11,636 nucleotides of DNA from Bacillota bacterium (GTDB lineage: Bacteria; Bacillota; Clostridia; Peptostreptococcales; Anaerovoracaceae): assembly GCA_017431395.1 (NCBI GenBank), contig JAFRLD010000147.1, positions 1 to 11,636 on the forward strand. The letters run 5' to 3'. The notes beneath the pieces are model-generated. The model had not been told where the DNA came from. It made no database searches and worked only from the letters and a program-made list of their open reading frames with translations. This document shows positions 1-7,906 of the stretch, in pieces. Numbering within the stretch: the first letter of the stretch is position 1; each line of letters starts with the position of its first letter. The position numbers and the translations under genes are program-made.

Positions 1-1686
1 GCAGAGCATCGTCAGATCATCAAACTGTTCTACGTCTTTGACAAAACCATCTACTGCGCTGCGAACATTCTGCAAAAGCTGGTCCGGCGCGGCGTCTGCC
101 TCCCTGTTCAGAGCGGCCAGCATCCGCTGCAGACCGAAAAGCTCATCTTTCGCGGTCATCGCTTCCGTCACACCATCCGTATAGAGAAACAGTTTCGTGC
201 CCGGTTCCAGCAGCAGCTCATATTCTTTATACTCAATGCCCTCCATATAGCCGATCACGAGGCCATGCTTATCCTTTATCATTTCGAAGTTTCCATCCGG
301 GGTTTTTAAGACCGGGTATTCATGTCCGGCATTCGTTGCCGTGAGTCTTCCCGTGGAGATCTCCAGGATACCCACCCAGACAGTTACAAACAACTTCATC
401 GGATTATTGCCGCAAATATCATTGTTGGAATCCGTCAGTATCTGTGCCGGCGATTTTCCCTCCTTGATATGCTGGGCAATTATGATTTTTGATGCCATCA
501 TGAACAGGGCCGCCGGGATCCCCTTGCCGGAAACATCTGCTATGACGATTCCCAGATGATCCTCGTCGATCAGGAAGAAATCATAAAAATCTCCTCCGAC
601 CTCTTTCGCCGGGGCCATCGAAGCGTAGATATCAAACTCCGTTCTGTCCGGATATGGCGGGAAAACGTAGGGCAGCATAGACGCCTGGATGCGGCTGGCC
701 AGCTCAAGCTCTGTTATGATATGCTCCCTTTCGGCTGTGATCTGCATGAGGCTCTCCGTATCGTCCACGATCCTGTTCTGCATGGAGCGTATCTCCTGAT
801 ATAGATCGGCGATCTCATCATGGGAGCGGATCGGCAGAGTGATCACATCCTCTTTGCTGTACCCGGTATCACCGGCACCGAAGTTCTTGGCCGCATTTGC
901 CAGCATTCCCAAAGGTTTCGTCACCATATAATTCATCAGGATCACACTGAACACGGACGCAGCGACCAAAACGATCAAAACGAAGGCCACCTGTCTCAGC
1001 GTGATCGCATCCCTCCCCAGCACCATCAGTAGGGAGATCGTCAGGATGATCCAGGAGATCAGGAAATACAACTTTTCGGATAGCGATATATGCCAGGTGC
1101 CATCCTTAAAACCGAAATGGACCAGCATCAGGATCAACGGACTAAAGACCAGGTTCAACAGCAGTTCCATAAGAAAGTTGGGGCCGATCAGCTCCAGAAT
1201 GATATATTGCTCTACGCTCTCATAGCGCATAGCGCTGCTCCACTCGGTAATGATTGGCAGGAAAAAATGCACTCCGATCAGGAACAATCCGCTGTTCACC
1301 ACTGGGCATAAGAAGGCTGCCAGTACCGACGCAAGTACGATGGATCTTCTGTAAAAGGCCTTGTATATGAGACCCGCCGCGAAACCGGCCAAAATTCCTT
1401 TGGCCAGGACAACCAATACAGTAGCAAACGGATCCACCACAAAAAACACTGCTGCATCTCCGGACAGGAGCACCACCATACCGAAGACAAAACCAAGCCA
1501 GGCGCCTGCCATCGGTCCGAATAAAGCAGCGCCCATCACGATGGGAAGCAGCACCAGAGAGACCGAGAAGGGCCCGAAATCGATGGAGAGCCCAAGGAGC
1601 TGCAGCAGAATTATAATGACCGTGAACCCCGTCATGGCGGCCCACGTTCTGATATTTGTGTTTTTCTCTGTTCCTGATGATTTCAC
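1..1686 (-). CDS. Membrane PP2C/SpoIIE-type serine phosphatase with ECF S-component-like sensor domain and HAMP linker (3' end cut by window)
   Basis: This is probably a membrane-bound protein serine/threonine phosphatase of the RsbU/SpoIIE type; family members dephosphorylate STAS-domain anti-anti-sigma factors. I read 562 codons running off the window edge. The last visible motif, FDDLTML (555-561), is normally close to the C-terminus, so few residues are missing. Residues 1-14 are polar. About 15-200 are strongly hydrophobic and resemble a Firmicute ECF-transporter S component (FGPFSVSLVLLPIVMGAALF from about 37, SGDAAVFF, CPVVNSGLFLIG from about 148). Two further helices lie at about 206-223 and 232-254, then a HAMP-like stretch to about 300 and a linker helix with LASRIQASMLP. 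Phosphatase motifs are VGGDFYDF (363-370), DVSGKGIPAALFM (from 384), TNAGHE (451-456) and YTDGVTEA (502-509), so the metal-binding aspartates (366, 384, 504, 556/557) are present. The start is GTG at 1686, with AGGGA nine bases upstream; an in-frame stop at 1737 and the lack of an earlier ATG support it. It begins 14 bases after the decarboxylase gene. The fold assignment of the N-terminal domain is by recognition only. Confidence 0.87.
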   Translation of the reverse strand, partial: MKSSGTEKNTNIRTWAAMTGFTVIIILLQLLGLSIDFGPFSVSLVLLPIVMGAALFGPMAGAWLGFVFGMVVLLSGDAAVFFVVDPFATVLVVLAKGILAGFAAGLIYKAFYRRSIVLASVLAAFLCPVVNSGLFLIGVHFFLPIITEWSSAMRYESVEQYIILELIGPNFLMELLLNLVFSPLILMLVHFGFKDGTWHISLSEKLYFLISWIILTISLLMVLGRDAITLRQVAFVLIVLVAASVFSVILMNYMVTKPLGMLANAAKNFGAGDTGYSKEDVITLPIRSHDEIADLYQEIRSMQNRIVDDTESLMQITAEREHIITELELASRIQASMLPYVFPPYPDRTEFDIYASMAPAKEVGGDFYDFFLIDEDHLGIVIADVSGKGIPAALFMMASKIIIAQHIKEGKSPAQILTDSNNDICGNNPMKLFVTVWVGILEISTGRLTATNAGHEYPVLKTPDGNFEMIKDKHGLVIGYMEGIEYKEYELLLEPGTKLFLYTDGVTEAMTAKDELFGLQRMLAALNREADAAPDQLLQNVRSAVDGFVKDVEQFDDLTMLC

Positions 1687-1700
1687 GTCTTTTGTTCCCT

Positions 1701-3137
1701 TTAATAGGTAAATCCGTATCTTCCGGATTTCTTTTCATTGCACAACACGTGAGCTTCCTTCAGGTCGTTCAGGCACTGCTCAAAGTCGTTAATAAAGGCC
1801 TCTGTCAAAGCGCTGGTCAGATCCGCTCTGCAGACGATCCTTTGTACGGTCACTTCCTTCGCCCCCTCCGGCAGCGGGTAGGCCGGCACCTGCCATCCGT
1901 GCATCTGCAGCCGGTCGGACAGGTCATAAAGGTTCCAGACCACAGGGGTTCCGTCACTGTATTTCGCATTCTCCTTTAACGTGTAGCAGACGATAGGTGT
2001 GCGGCTTCCTTCATTGTACATGTCGAACAGGCCGCTCTCCTTGATCGCTTTACCGATCAGGCCGGCGTTCTCCGTTGTCTTCAAATGGGTCAACATGTAG
2101 CCATCCCAGCCCAGACGCAGGAAATTGTAATACTGGCCCACGATCTGGCTGGCGCTGCGTGAGAAATTGATGGCCATGGTCGGCATCTCACCTCCAAGAT
2201 AGCTGACTTCGAAGATCAGCTCCTTCGGCAGGTATTTCCGGTCCCTCCATACGATCCATCCCACGCCGGGATAGGTCAGTCCGTATTTGTGTCCGGAGGT
2301 GGAGATGGAGACCACATTGGACAGGCGGAAATCCCACCGCATCTCCGGTTCGATGAATGGGGTCAGCATGCCACCGCAGGCCGCATCGACATGGATCACG
2401 AGCTGCGGCCGGTCTTCGTGCTCTCTATTGTATTTTGACAACAGCTCATTCAGCCCTTTGATGTCATCGTATTCGCCGGAGTAGGTCGTTCCTTGGATGC
2501 CTACGATACCGATCGTGTGATCATCCACGTACTCCATGACATGGTCAAGATCCAGGGTCAGCTTATCTTTTGTCACCGGGACGGTTCTAAGTTCCACATC
2601 CCAGTAGACGCAGAACTTCTCCCAGCATACCTGATAGGCGGAGCTGATCACCAGATTCGGACGGGGTTTCAGGGTATCTACATCGATCCCCAATTCCCTC
2701 GCCTGATTTCTCCAACGGAACTTCATGGCCATGCCGGCCAGCATGCAGGCTTCGCTGGAGCCTACGGTAGAAGTCCCCAGATATTCTTCCTTCAAGGACA
2801 CATTCCACAGATCTGCCAGGATATTCACACAGCGATTCTCCAACTCCGCCGTCTGTGGATACTCCGATTTATCGATGGCGTTTTTATCCAGCGTCTCCGC
2901 CATCAGTTCGGTCGCCTGATGCTCCATATGTGTCTGACAGAAGGTCGCCATGTTCTGCCTTGAATTGCCCTCATCCAGGAGCAGACTCTCGATCAGTCCC
3001 TTCGCCGTATCAGCACTCATAGACATCTTACGCAACCGGTATTTCGGGATCTCCAGTTCGTGTTTTTTCTGTCCGATCCCGATGACAAGACGTCTTGTCT
3101 TATGAAACTTCGCTTTGTTTTTTTCTCCGTATAACAT
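1701..3137 (-). CDS. gadB: Glutamate decarboxylase, PLP-dependent (group II)
   Basis: The enzyme converts L-glutamate to GABA and CO2, consuming a cytoplasmic proton; in other bacteria it serves acid resistance. At 478 aa it is close to E. coli GadB (466 aa) and collinear with it. Visible landmarks are GSSEACMLAGMAMKFRWR (126-143), which binds the cofactor phosphate and is almost identical to the E. coli segment; HVDAACGG (249-256) with the aspartate that contacts the pyridine nitrogen; and STSGHKYG (279-286), where Lys284 should form the PLP Schiff base. YLGGEMPTMAINFSRSASQI (313-332) is also typical. ATG at 3137 is preceded by GAAAGGGA about seven bases upstream. The C-terminus ends in GFTY and lacks the terminal histidine that autoinhibits E. 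coli GadB at neutral pH. The gene lies 15 bases after the upstream membrane-protein gene and 14 before the phosphatase gene. No glutamate/GABA antiporter (gadC) is visible in the window. Confidence 0.95.
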   Translation of the reverse strand: MLYGEKNKAKFHKTRRLVIGIGQKKHELEIPKYRLRKMSMSADTAKGLIESLLLDEGNSRQNMATFCQTHMEHQATELMAETLDKNAIDKSEYPQTAELENRCVNILADLWNVSLKEEYLGTSTVGSSEACMLAGMAMKFRWRNQARELGIDVDTLKPRPNLVISSAYQVCWEKFCVYWDVELRTVPVTKDKLTLDLDHVMEYVDDHTIGIVGIQGTTYSGEYDDIKGLNELLSKYNREHEDRPQLVIHVDAACGGMLTPFIEPEMRWDFRLSNVVSISTSGHKYGLTYPGVGWIVWRDRKYLPKELIFEVSYLGGEMPTMAINFSRSASQIVGQYYNFLRLGWDGYMLTHLKTTENAGLIGKAIKESGLFDMYNEGSRTPIVCYTLKENAKYSDGTPVVWNLYDLSDRLQMHGWQVPAYPLPEGAKEVTVQRIVCRADLTSALTEAFINDFEQCLNDLKEAHVLCNEKKSGRYGFTY

Positions 3138-3153
3138 GGCCGTTCCCTTTCTT

Positions 3154-5298
3154 TTACAACATCAGATCACATTCTTCTTTGCTTTTTTCCACTATCTCAA
3201 TGATCCCCCGCATGGGCTTATGCAAAAGCAGGCCCAGGAGGACGAAACAGGCCGCAAACAGCATCAGGATGCCAAGATCCCTGATGTAGGTCCCATCGTA
3301 CATCCCGCCGACGCACTCCCGCATGGCATCGATCGCGTAATGCAGCGGCATGAAGTGATACATGACCCGGAAGAAATGTGGCAGGATCTCCGGCGGGAAG
3401 ATCCCCCCTGCACCGGCCACCTGCAGTATCATGAAGACCACGCCGAGGGCAAGACCAATGTTCTCCAGAGCGAAGACCAGAGAGTATATGATCAGCATGA
3501 ATACGATGCTGTTCACGCAGGCGGCCAGAACGAACAGTACCGGGTGCAGGCACTGGATCCCCACATAGAGCAGGTCTCCCAAAGATACGATCAATGCCTG
3601 GATGAGCCCTATCATGAGGAAGAGACGAAGCCTGCCAAAGAACCGCTCATACAGACGCATCTGTGAGAGGAGTTCCCTGCGTCTGATCTGCACGCTGATC
3701 ATGACTGCGGCGAAGACTGCTCCGATCCACTGGGCCAGTGCGGTATAGAACGATGCCATCTCAGAGCCGAAGTTTCTAATGGGATATACTTCCTCCGTTT
3801 TCATCTGAATGGGCGCCCCCAGACGTTCTACGATCACTTCCGCGTCGGTCTTCATCAGATGGTTGACATCCTTAAGCACATCACTATCCGACAGGCTTTC
3901 GAACAGCTCCGATAGATTCTGGAATCCATCCTGCATCGAGACCAGCGTTTGCACGGTCTTGTCCAGCCCGCCGCCAAGAGAGGCAAGAGACTTCTCCGAT
4001 CCGGAAAGGCCCGCGTCCAGTGTGTTCAGATCACCATACATGTCTGAAAGCGCGGTGCGCACCCCGGATATGGTCTGCGCCACATCCGTGATCGCCTTGT
4101 TGATTTTTTTGTCCAGCTCGTCCGTGGTTTCATTGCCGATCTTCCTGGCCCTTCTCTCGGCCGCCCGGATATCTTTCAGGAGACTCTCCACCGTCTCCTG
4201 CATCACCGGCCAGGTCGTTTCATCTGCTTTCTCCAGAGTGGACAGTTTTTTGTAGATCTTTCCCAGACGCTTTGACAGCTTCTCGAACTTGCCCGCAAGA
4301 CCTGTCAGACCCAGATCCGACAGCTTTTTCGCGACCTTATCGGCGGACTGCTGCATCTCTTTGACGATCTTCATGTTCGCCTGCAGGTCCTCCTCGACGA
4401 AATCATTGAAGGTGTCCATGTCTCCGCTCACTTCGCTGAGATCCGCTTCAAGCTGCCCCAGCCCCTTCGCAATGATCTTCGCTTCCTTCCGGATGGCAGA
4501 GGCTGCGGGCTTCGTCTCCTTCTTATCCGGCAGCGCCTCTTCGCCCGCATCCAGGAGGTTCTCCCCCGCATTCAAAGCATTCTCCGAACTGGAGATCAGA
4601 CTGTTTGAGGCTTTCAGAAGATCATTCGCCGCATCCGAGATCCCGACCGCCGCTCCTACCAGCGCGATGACCCCATCGAGATCTCTATTGAGATCGTCCA
4701 TGGTCTCTCCCAGATCTCCGAAAACGTCCTCTGGTTCCAATCCGAGGGCATCCGCAGCGTCTCCCGCTTCTGTGACGTACTTACCGATGGTTCCCACGAA
4801 AACGGCATCGACCTCTTCCTCCAGGGTCGTCCTCACCTTATCCGTGATTTTCGGAGCGATGGCATTCGTCTTCTCATTCGTGTAGTATTCCAGCTTCGGA
4901 TGCTCCAGTTCTCCGGTGGTCACGCTCATGAGTTCACGGCTGAATCCTTCCGGAATGACGAACGTTGCGTAACAATCTCCGGCACGGGTTTTTTCCAGCG
5001 CTTTTTCCTTGTCATCGATAAACTGCCAGCCGATCATATCAATGCCCGCCAGTTTCTCCGTCATCATATCACCCACATTGACATGCAGGCCCAGCATATC
5101 CGCCCCTTCATCGTCATTGACCACGGCCACCGGGATCCTTCCGGTCGCTTCCGGCTCGAAGGGGTCCCAGTTGGAGAAGATATTGAACCATGTGAAAAGA
5201 CATGGCACGATACAGATCCCCATAAGGATCACGATCGACACTACACTGGAGGTCAGGCGTTTGAAGTCGCCGGCAATGATCTTTAAGATATTTCTCAT
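3154..5298 (-). CDS. YhgE/Pip-family membrane protein (second paralogue)
   Basis: This is a large envelope protein of the YhgE/Pip family, which includes phage-receptor-like proteins (Pip, YueB) and the type VII secretion accessory protein EsaA; its C-terminal part resembles ABC-2 permeases. At 714 aa it shows the family layout. One N-terminal helix (about 17-40) leads into WFNIFSNWDPF (37-47). A long extracytoplasmic region (about 45-510) follows, rich in charged helices and likely coiled coil at about 225-470. Then come five helices, about 517-537, 555-578, 585-609, 613-633 and 673-693. The conserved LQVAGAGGIFPPEILP (625-640) and HYAIDAMREC (653-662) lie in the last third. ATG at 5298 overlaps the upstream small gene by 4 bases (ATGA), and AAGGAGG sits six bases before it. 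It is a distant paralogue of the 691-aa protein two genes upstream. The substrate is unknown. No ATPase gene accompanies it, so active export by an ABC mechanism is not supported here. Confidence 0.88.
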   Translation of the reverse strand: MRNILKIIAGDFKRLTSSVVSIVILMGICIVPCLFTWFNIFSNWDPFEPEATGRIPVAVVNDDEGADMLGLHVNVGDMMTEKLAGIDMIGWQFIDDKEKALEKTRAGDCYATFVIPEGFSRELMSVTTGELEHPKLEYYTNEKTNAIAPKITDKVRTTLEEEVDAVFVGTIGKYVTEAGDAADALGLEPEDVFGDLGETMDDLNRDLDGVIALVGAAVGISDAANDLLKASNSLISSSENALNAGENLLDAGEEALPDKKETKPAASAIRKEAKIIAKGLGQLEADLSEVSGDMDTFNDFVEEDLQANMKIVKEMQQSADKVAKKLSDLGLTGLAGKFEKLSKRLGKIYKKLSTLEKADETTWPVMQETVESLLKDIRAAERRARKIGNETTDELDKKINKAITDVAQTISGVRTALSDMYGDLNTLDAGLSGSEKSLASLGGGLDKTVQTLVSMQDGFQNLSELFESLSDSDVLKDVNHLMKTDAEVIVERLGAPIQMKTEEVYPIRNFGSEMASFYTALAQWIGAVFAAVMISVQIRRRELLSQMRLYERFFGRLRLFLMIGLIQALIVSLGDLLYVGIQCLHPVLFVLAACVNSIVFMLIIYSLVFALENIGLALGVVFMILQVAGAGGIFPPEILPHFFRVMYHFMPLHYAIDAMRECVGGMYDGTYIRDLGILMLFAACFVLLGLLLHKPMRGIIEIVEKSKEECDLML

Positions 5299-5675
5299 TC
5301 GCCGCCTCCTTCTCTGGTCCGCTTCCGGAGCTTTTCCCTGATCTCGGAACTCTTCTGATCCACCTCAAGCAGATCGCCGAAGTCGTCTTCCCGGTCCGTC
5401 AGTTCCTCCATCTTTTTACGGATGGAGTGATCCAGATATTCCACACCGATCAGATAGGCTGAAAGCAGGAACATACAGAAGACCCAGATCAGCAGGAAGA
5501 AGGTCTTATCGCTGTTCGTCAGCCATCGGATCGTTCCCAGGATCAGAGGAAGCAGGATCAGTATGATAGTCCCGTATTTGATCCGGCTCTTGTTCCTTCT
5601 ATGAAGCTGCTGGGTATACTCCCTCATATTGGTATAAAGCTGTTCGTAACGGTTGTCCTGTGTCCTGTGATCCAT
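5295..5675 (-). CDS. Small two-helix membrane protein between the YhgE/Pip paralogues
   Basis: I do not recognise a named family for this 126-aa protein. It has a polar, basic N-terminus (1-33, with RRNKSRIKY just before the membrane), a hydrophobic helix at about 34-52, a very short loop (TNSDK, 53-57), a second helix at about 58-80, and a highly charged C-terminal tail of about 45 residues rich in Lys, Arg, Glu and Asp that is probably helical. By the positive-inside rule both ends face the cytoplasm, forming a hairpin in the membrane. Its ATG directly follows the stop codon of the 691-aa gene (TAAATG), with GGAGGT eight bases before it, and its end overlaps the next start by 4 bases. Translational coupling with both large membrane proteins is therefore likely. 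A subunit or assembly partner of the YhgE/Pip pair is an inference from this position. Confidence 0.85.
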   Translation of the reverse strand: MDHRTQDNRYEQLYTNMREYTQQLHRRNKSRIKYGTIILILLPLILGTIRWLTNSDKTFFLLIWVFCMFLLSAYLIGVEYLDHSIRKKMEELTDREDDFGDLLEVDQKSSEIREKLRKRTREGGGE

Positions 5676-7751
5676 TTACAGCACCTCCGTTTCTTCCAGC
5701 TTCTCGCTCACGAATCGGTCCACACCGATGAACGGTTTGCGGATAAAGATCCCTATGATGATCGCGATCACACCGAAGATCGCCAGCTGTCCCAGGAAGA
5801 TCAGATAGTCGAATCTATAAAGCCCGAACATAGCCTCCCGCATGGCATCGATCGCATATGGGTACGGGTAGAATTTATAAAGCTTGGCGAAGATCACCGG
5901 CAGGATCTCGATCGGGTAGGACCCGCTGGATCCTGCGATCTGAAGCACCATGAGCACAATGACCGCAGCCCTGCCAATGTTGCCGAAGGATCGTACGAGG
6001 GCATAGATCAGCAAGATGAATACCGCACTGGCCACTGACGCGGTGAACCACATCAGCCAGGGATGCACCGGCGTGCAGTGCAGCAGGAAAATATCTCCCG
6101 CCACGGTGACGGCTGCCTGGATCTGCCCGAGCAGGAAGAGGATCGCGTATCGGCCAAAGAACCCCTGGGTCTCGGTTGCCTGAGGGAACTTCCTCCGGTT
6201 GATATTCGATTTCAGGATCGTGACCAGCATGACGCCGCCCACCCAAAGCGCGATGATGGTATAAAACGGCGTCATCGCCTCGCCGTAGGTATCTGCCGGG
6301 TAGAACTTCTCTACGCTGATCTCCACCGGATTCGTGAAGAAGCTGCTATACCGGTCCGGATCGATGTCTAAGGCCTCTGCAAGCGCGTCCAGCCGGTCTT
6401 CCGCATCGGCGCTTCGCACCTTGTCTATGATCTCGTCCAGCTTGTCTTCCAGAGGAACCAGCGTAGCCTGCAGCCGGACGAGTGCCTTGTCCAGATTGCT
6501 CACGGTCCTGCCGGCAGAATCCAGCACCGGATCGAGATCATCCAGCACGGAAGCCGTGGATGACAGCAGAGGTCTCACCAGTTTCATCGCTGACTTGAGA
6601 TCCGATACCATCAGCTTCAGCGCAGGAAGCAGTTCCTCATCGTTGATCTTTTTAAGAGCTTCTAAACTGGCAGCGATCTCGTCGATACGGGAGGGCTCCC
6701 CGATGCCTTTTTGGATGTCTTTGACCATGTCGATCATGAGATCCAGAGTAGCAGCGGCGATCCTGGATGCAGGCGTCTTCCCATCCTCCGGGATCATAGC
6801 CCGCAGATCCTGCAGGATGACCAGTGTATTATCCAGGATCTCCTCCGCCTTTTGGACCAGCTTTTGCCGTTCCTTGGCGTCGATCGGCTGTTTCAGGGCA
6901 TCGACGATCTCCTCCAAAGCAGCCAGGCTCTTGTCCAGTTTCGCTTTCCTCTGCTCTATCCCATGGGAGACGGTCTTCAGATCCTTCTTCGCCTGCTTAT
7001 ATACCTTCTTCGCATCAGCGATCTCAGACCTGCCCTGACTCCGGTCCGCGTCCAGATGGCGCTCCAATGAATCGAGTGCGCCCGTGATGTTGCCGCTGCT
7101 GCCAAGGAAGATCTCGATGGACTGGTTATATGCATGCAACGCATCCCTCGCCTCCGTCAGCTGAGCGAGGGCATCCTCTACCGCCTCGTCACTGTCCAGA
7201 GAAGAAACCAGTTCATCGGTATCCCCGAAGAACTTCTCCAGCATGGTCCTCACATACTGTTTATTGATCTTTTTCAGCAGATCTTCAGCTACGCCATCCG
7301 TGATCTTAACGGCGGGAGCATTTTTCTTGATATTGGAATAGTTAGTGATCTTCGCGTCTTCATCATTGACGGCCGCTTCCAGATTCTCGATATCGTAGGT
7401 GTAGCCGTCTTCAAAAATAAACGCCGCATAATATTCGCCGGACTTCACACCTTCGACGGCTTCCTCCGGATCCTCCAGCGGACAATATTTGATGTTTGTA
7501 TCATTCCGGATCTCGGAGATCATCTCTTCGGCCCTGTTGATATGCACCCCGTTTTTATCAATGCCGCTGTCTCTGGATGCGAGGGCGACCGGAAGATCCC
7601 CCGTATTGACATACGGATCCCAGGTAGCAAAAATATTGATCCACGCGTAGAGCGATGGCATCACGGCGAGGGCAGCAACGATCAAAAGCACGAAAATACT
7701 ACGGATGATCGACTTTATATCATTGTGAAAAATGCTTAGAATCGTTTTCAA
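5676..7751 (-). CDS. YhgE/Pip-family membrane protein (first paralogue, TTG start)
   Basis: This is the first gene of the operon and a 691-aa relative of the EsaA/YueB/Pip group. An N-terminal helix (about 15-40) leads into WINIFATWDPY (37-47). A long extracytoplasmic part (about 45-490) contains many charged helical segments, with probable coiled coil at about 225-320 and 360-445. Five C-terminal helices follow (about 493-513, 533-556, 566-588, 593-613 and 647-669), with the family motifs LQIAGSSGSYPIEILP (603-618) and YAIDAMREAMFGLY (632-645). The start codon is TTG at 7751. The N-terminus MKTILSIFHNDIKS matches MRNILKIIAGDFKR of the paralogue in position and pattern, no in-frame ATG lies just upstream, and AGGGGGA precedes it by about nine bases. 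It ends exactly where the small membrane gene begins. Both large proteins may form a hetero-oligomer. Export of a substrate, envelope scaffolding and phage adsorption are all compatible with the family. Confidence 0.87.
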   Translation of the reverse strand: MKTILSIFHNDIKSIIRSIFVLLIVAALAVMPSLYAWINIFATWDPYVNTGDLPVALASRDSGIDKNGVHINRAEEMISEIRNDTNIKYCPLEDPEEAVEGVKSGEYYAAFIFEDGYTYDIENLEAAVNDEDAKITNYSNIKKNAPAVKITDGVAEDLLKKINKQYVRTMLEKFFGDTDELVSSLDSDEAVEDALAQLTEARDALHAYNQSIEIFLGSSGNITGALDSLERHLDADRSQGRSEIADAKKVYKQAKKDLKTVSHGIEQRKAKLDKSLAALEEIVDALKQPIDAKERQKLVQKAEEILDNTLVILQDLRAMIPEDGKTPASRIAAATLDLMIDMVKDIQKGIGEPSRIDEIAASLEALKKINDEELLPALKLMVSDLKSAMKLVRPLLSSTASVLDDLDPVLDSAGRTVSNLDKALVRLQATLVPLEDKLDEIIDKVRSADAEDRLDALAEALDIDPDRYSSFFTNPVEISVEKFYPADTYGEAMTPFYTIIALWVGGVMLVTILKSNINRRKFPQATETQGFFGRYAILFLLGQIQAAVTVAGDIFLLHCTPVHPWLMWFTASVASAVFILLIYALVRSFGNIGRAAVIVLMVLQIAGSSGSYPIEILPVIFAKLYKFYPYPYAIDAMREAMFGLYRFDYLIFLGQLAIFGVIAIIIGIFIRKPFIGVDRFVSEKLEETEVL

Positions 7752-7787
7752 CGCCTTTATTCCCCCTGCGCATAGTTATACATAATA

Positions 7788-7796
7788 ATTATAGCA
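7788..7796 (-). promoter_or_regulatory. Extended -10 promoter for the five-gene operon
   Basis: On the minus strand this reads TGCTATAAT, a perfect -10 hexamer with the TG extension, inside a very AT-rich stretch (about 7775-7835). No good TTGACA-like -35 is correctly spaced; TTGTCA further upstream is too far (32 bases). An extended -10 does not need a strong -35. Transcription would start near 7780, leaving an untranslated leader of about 30 bases before the TTG start at 7751. It is the only convincing promoter seen for the operon. Confidence 0.6.
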
Positions 7797-7846
7797 TATT
7801 AATAGATAATAATCATTTAATATACTGACAACTCTGTATGATTTCC

Positions 7847-7876
7847 TTGTGTTATCCCGGCACCCGGGCTTATAAT
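7847..7876 (+). promoter_or_regulatory. Sigma-A-type promoter for the 131-aa gene
   Basis: A perfect TATAAT at 7871-7876 lies 18 bases after a weak -35 candidate, TTGTGT (7847-7852, three of six matches). Transcription would start near 7883 and give a leader of about 32 bases. The spacer contains a GC-rich inverted repeat, listed separately, so this promoter may be regulated. Confidence 0.5.
7856..7868. repeat. Short GC-rich inverted repeat in the promoter spacer (possible operator)
   Basis: CCCGG and CCGGG flank a 3-base centre (CAC), a perfect 5-bp inverted repeat. It lies in otherwise AT-rich intergenic DNA and exactly between the -35 and -10 candidates of the plus-strand promoter. That position is typical of a repressor site, but the repeat is short and could be chance. 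It lies upstream of the presumed start point, so it would not form an RNA hairpin in the 131-aa gene's transcript. Confidence 0.3.
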
Positions 7877-7894
7877 GAAAGCACTATATCCCCT

Positions 7895-7906
7895 GGAGAA
7901 AGGAAG
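7895..7906 (+). promoter_or_regulatory. Ribosome binding region with two candidate starts
   Basis: GGAG (7895-7898) is nine bases before an ATG at 7908, which opens a seven-codon frame (MRNEQLQ) ending at 7931. AGGAAG (7901-7906) is eight bases before the ATG at 7915 that opens the 131-codon frame. The second pairing is taken as the real start, because AGGAAG is too close (one base) to the first ATG. The mini-frame overlaps the gene's start and could compete for ribosomes. Confidence 0.45.

Noticed and set aside
1220..1738. A 172-codon minus-strand frame starting MKRNPEDTD
   Set aside because: It is out of frame with the phosphatase, which in this region encodes well-formed membrane helices from the GTG at 1686. 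It also starts inside the decarboxylase gene and its peptide has no domain-like pattern.
4289..4885. Ser-rich plus-strand frame (198 codons) opposite the second YhgE/Pip gene
   Set aside because: Low-complexity Ser/Ala composition is the usual antisense product of coiled-coil coding sequence; there is no promoter or ribosome site of note.
3154..7751. ABC-2 exporter or type VII secretion locus
   Set aside because: The C-terminal helices resemble ABC-2 permeases and EsaA, but no ATP-binding protein, WXG100 substrate or EssC-like ATPase is present in the window, so neither system can be called.
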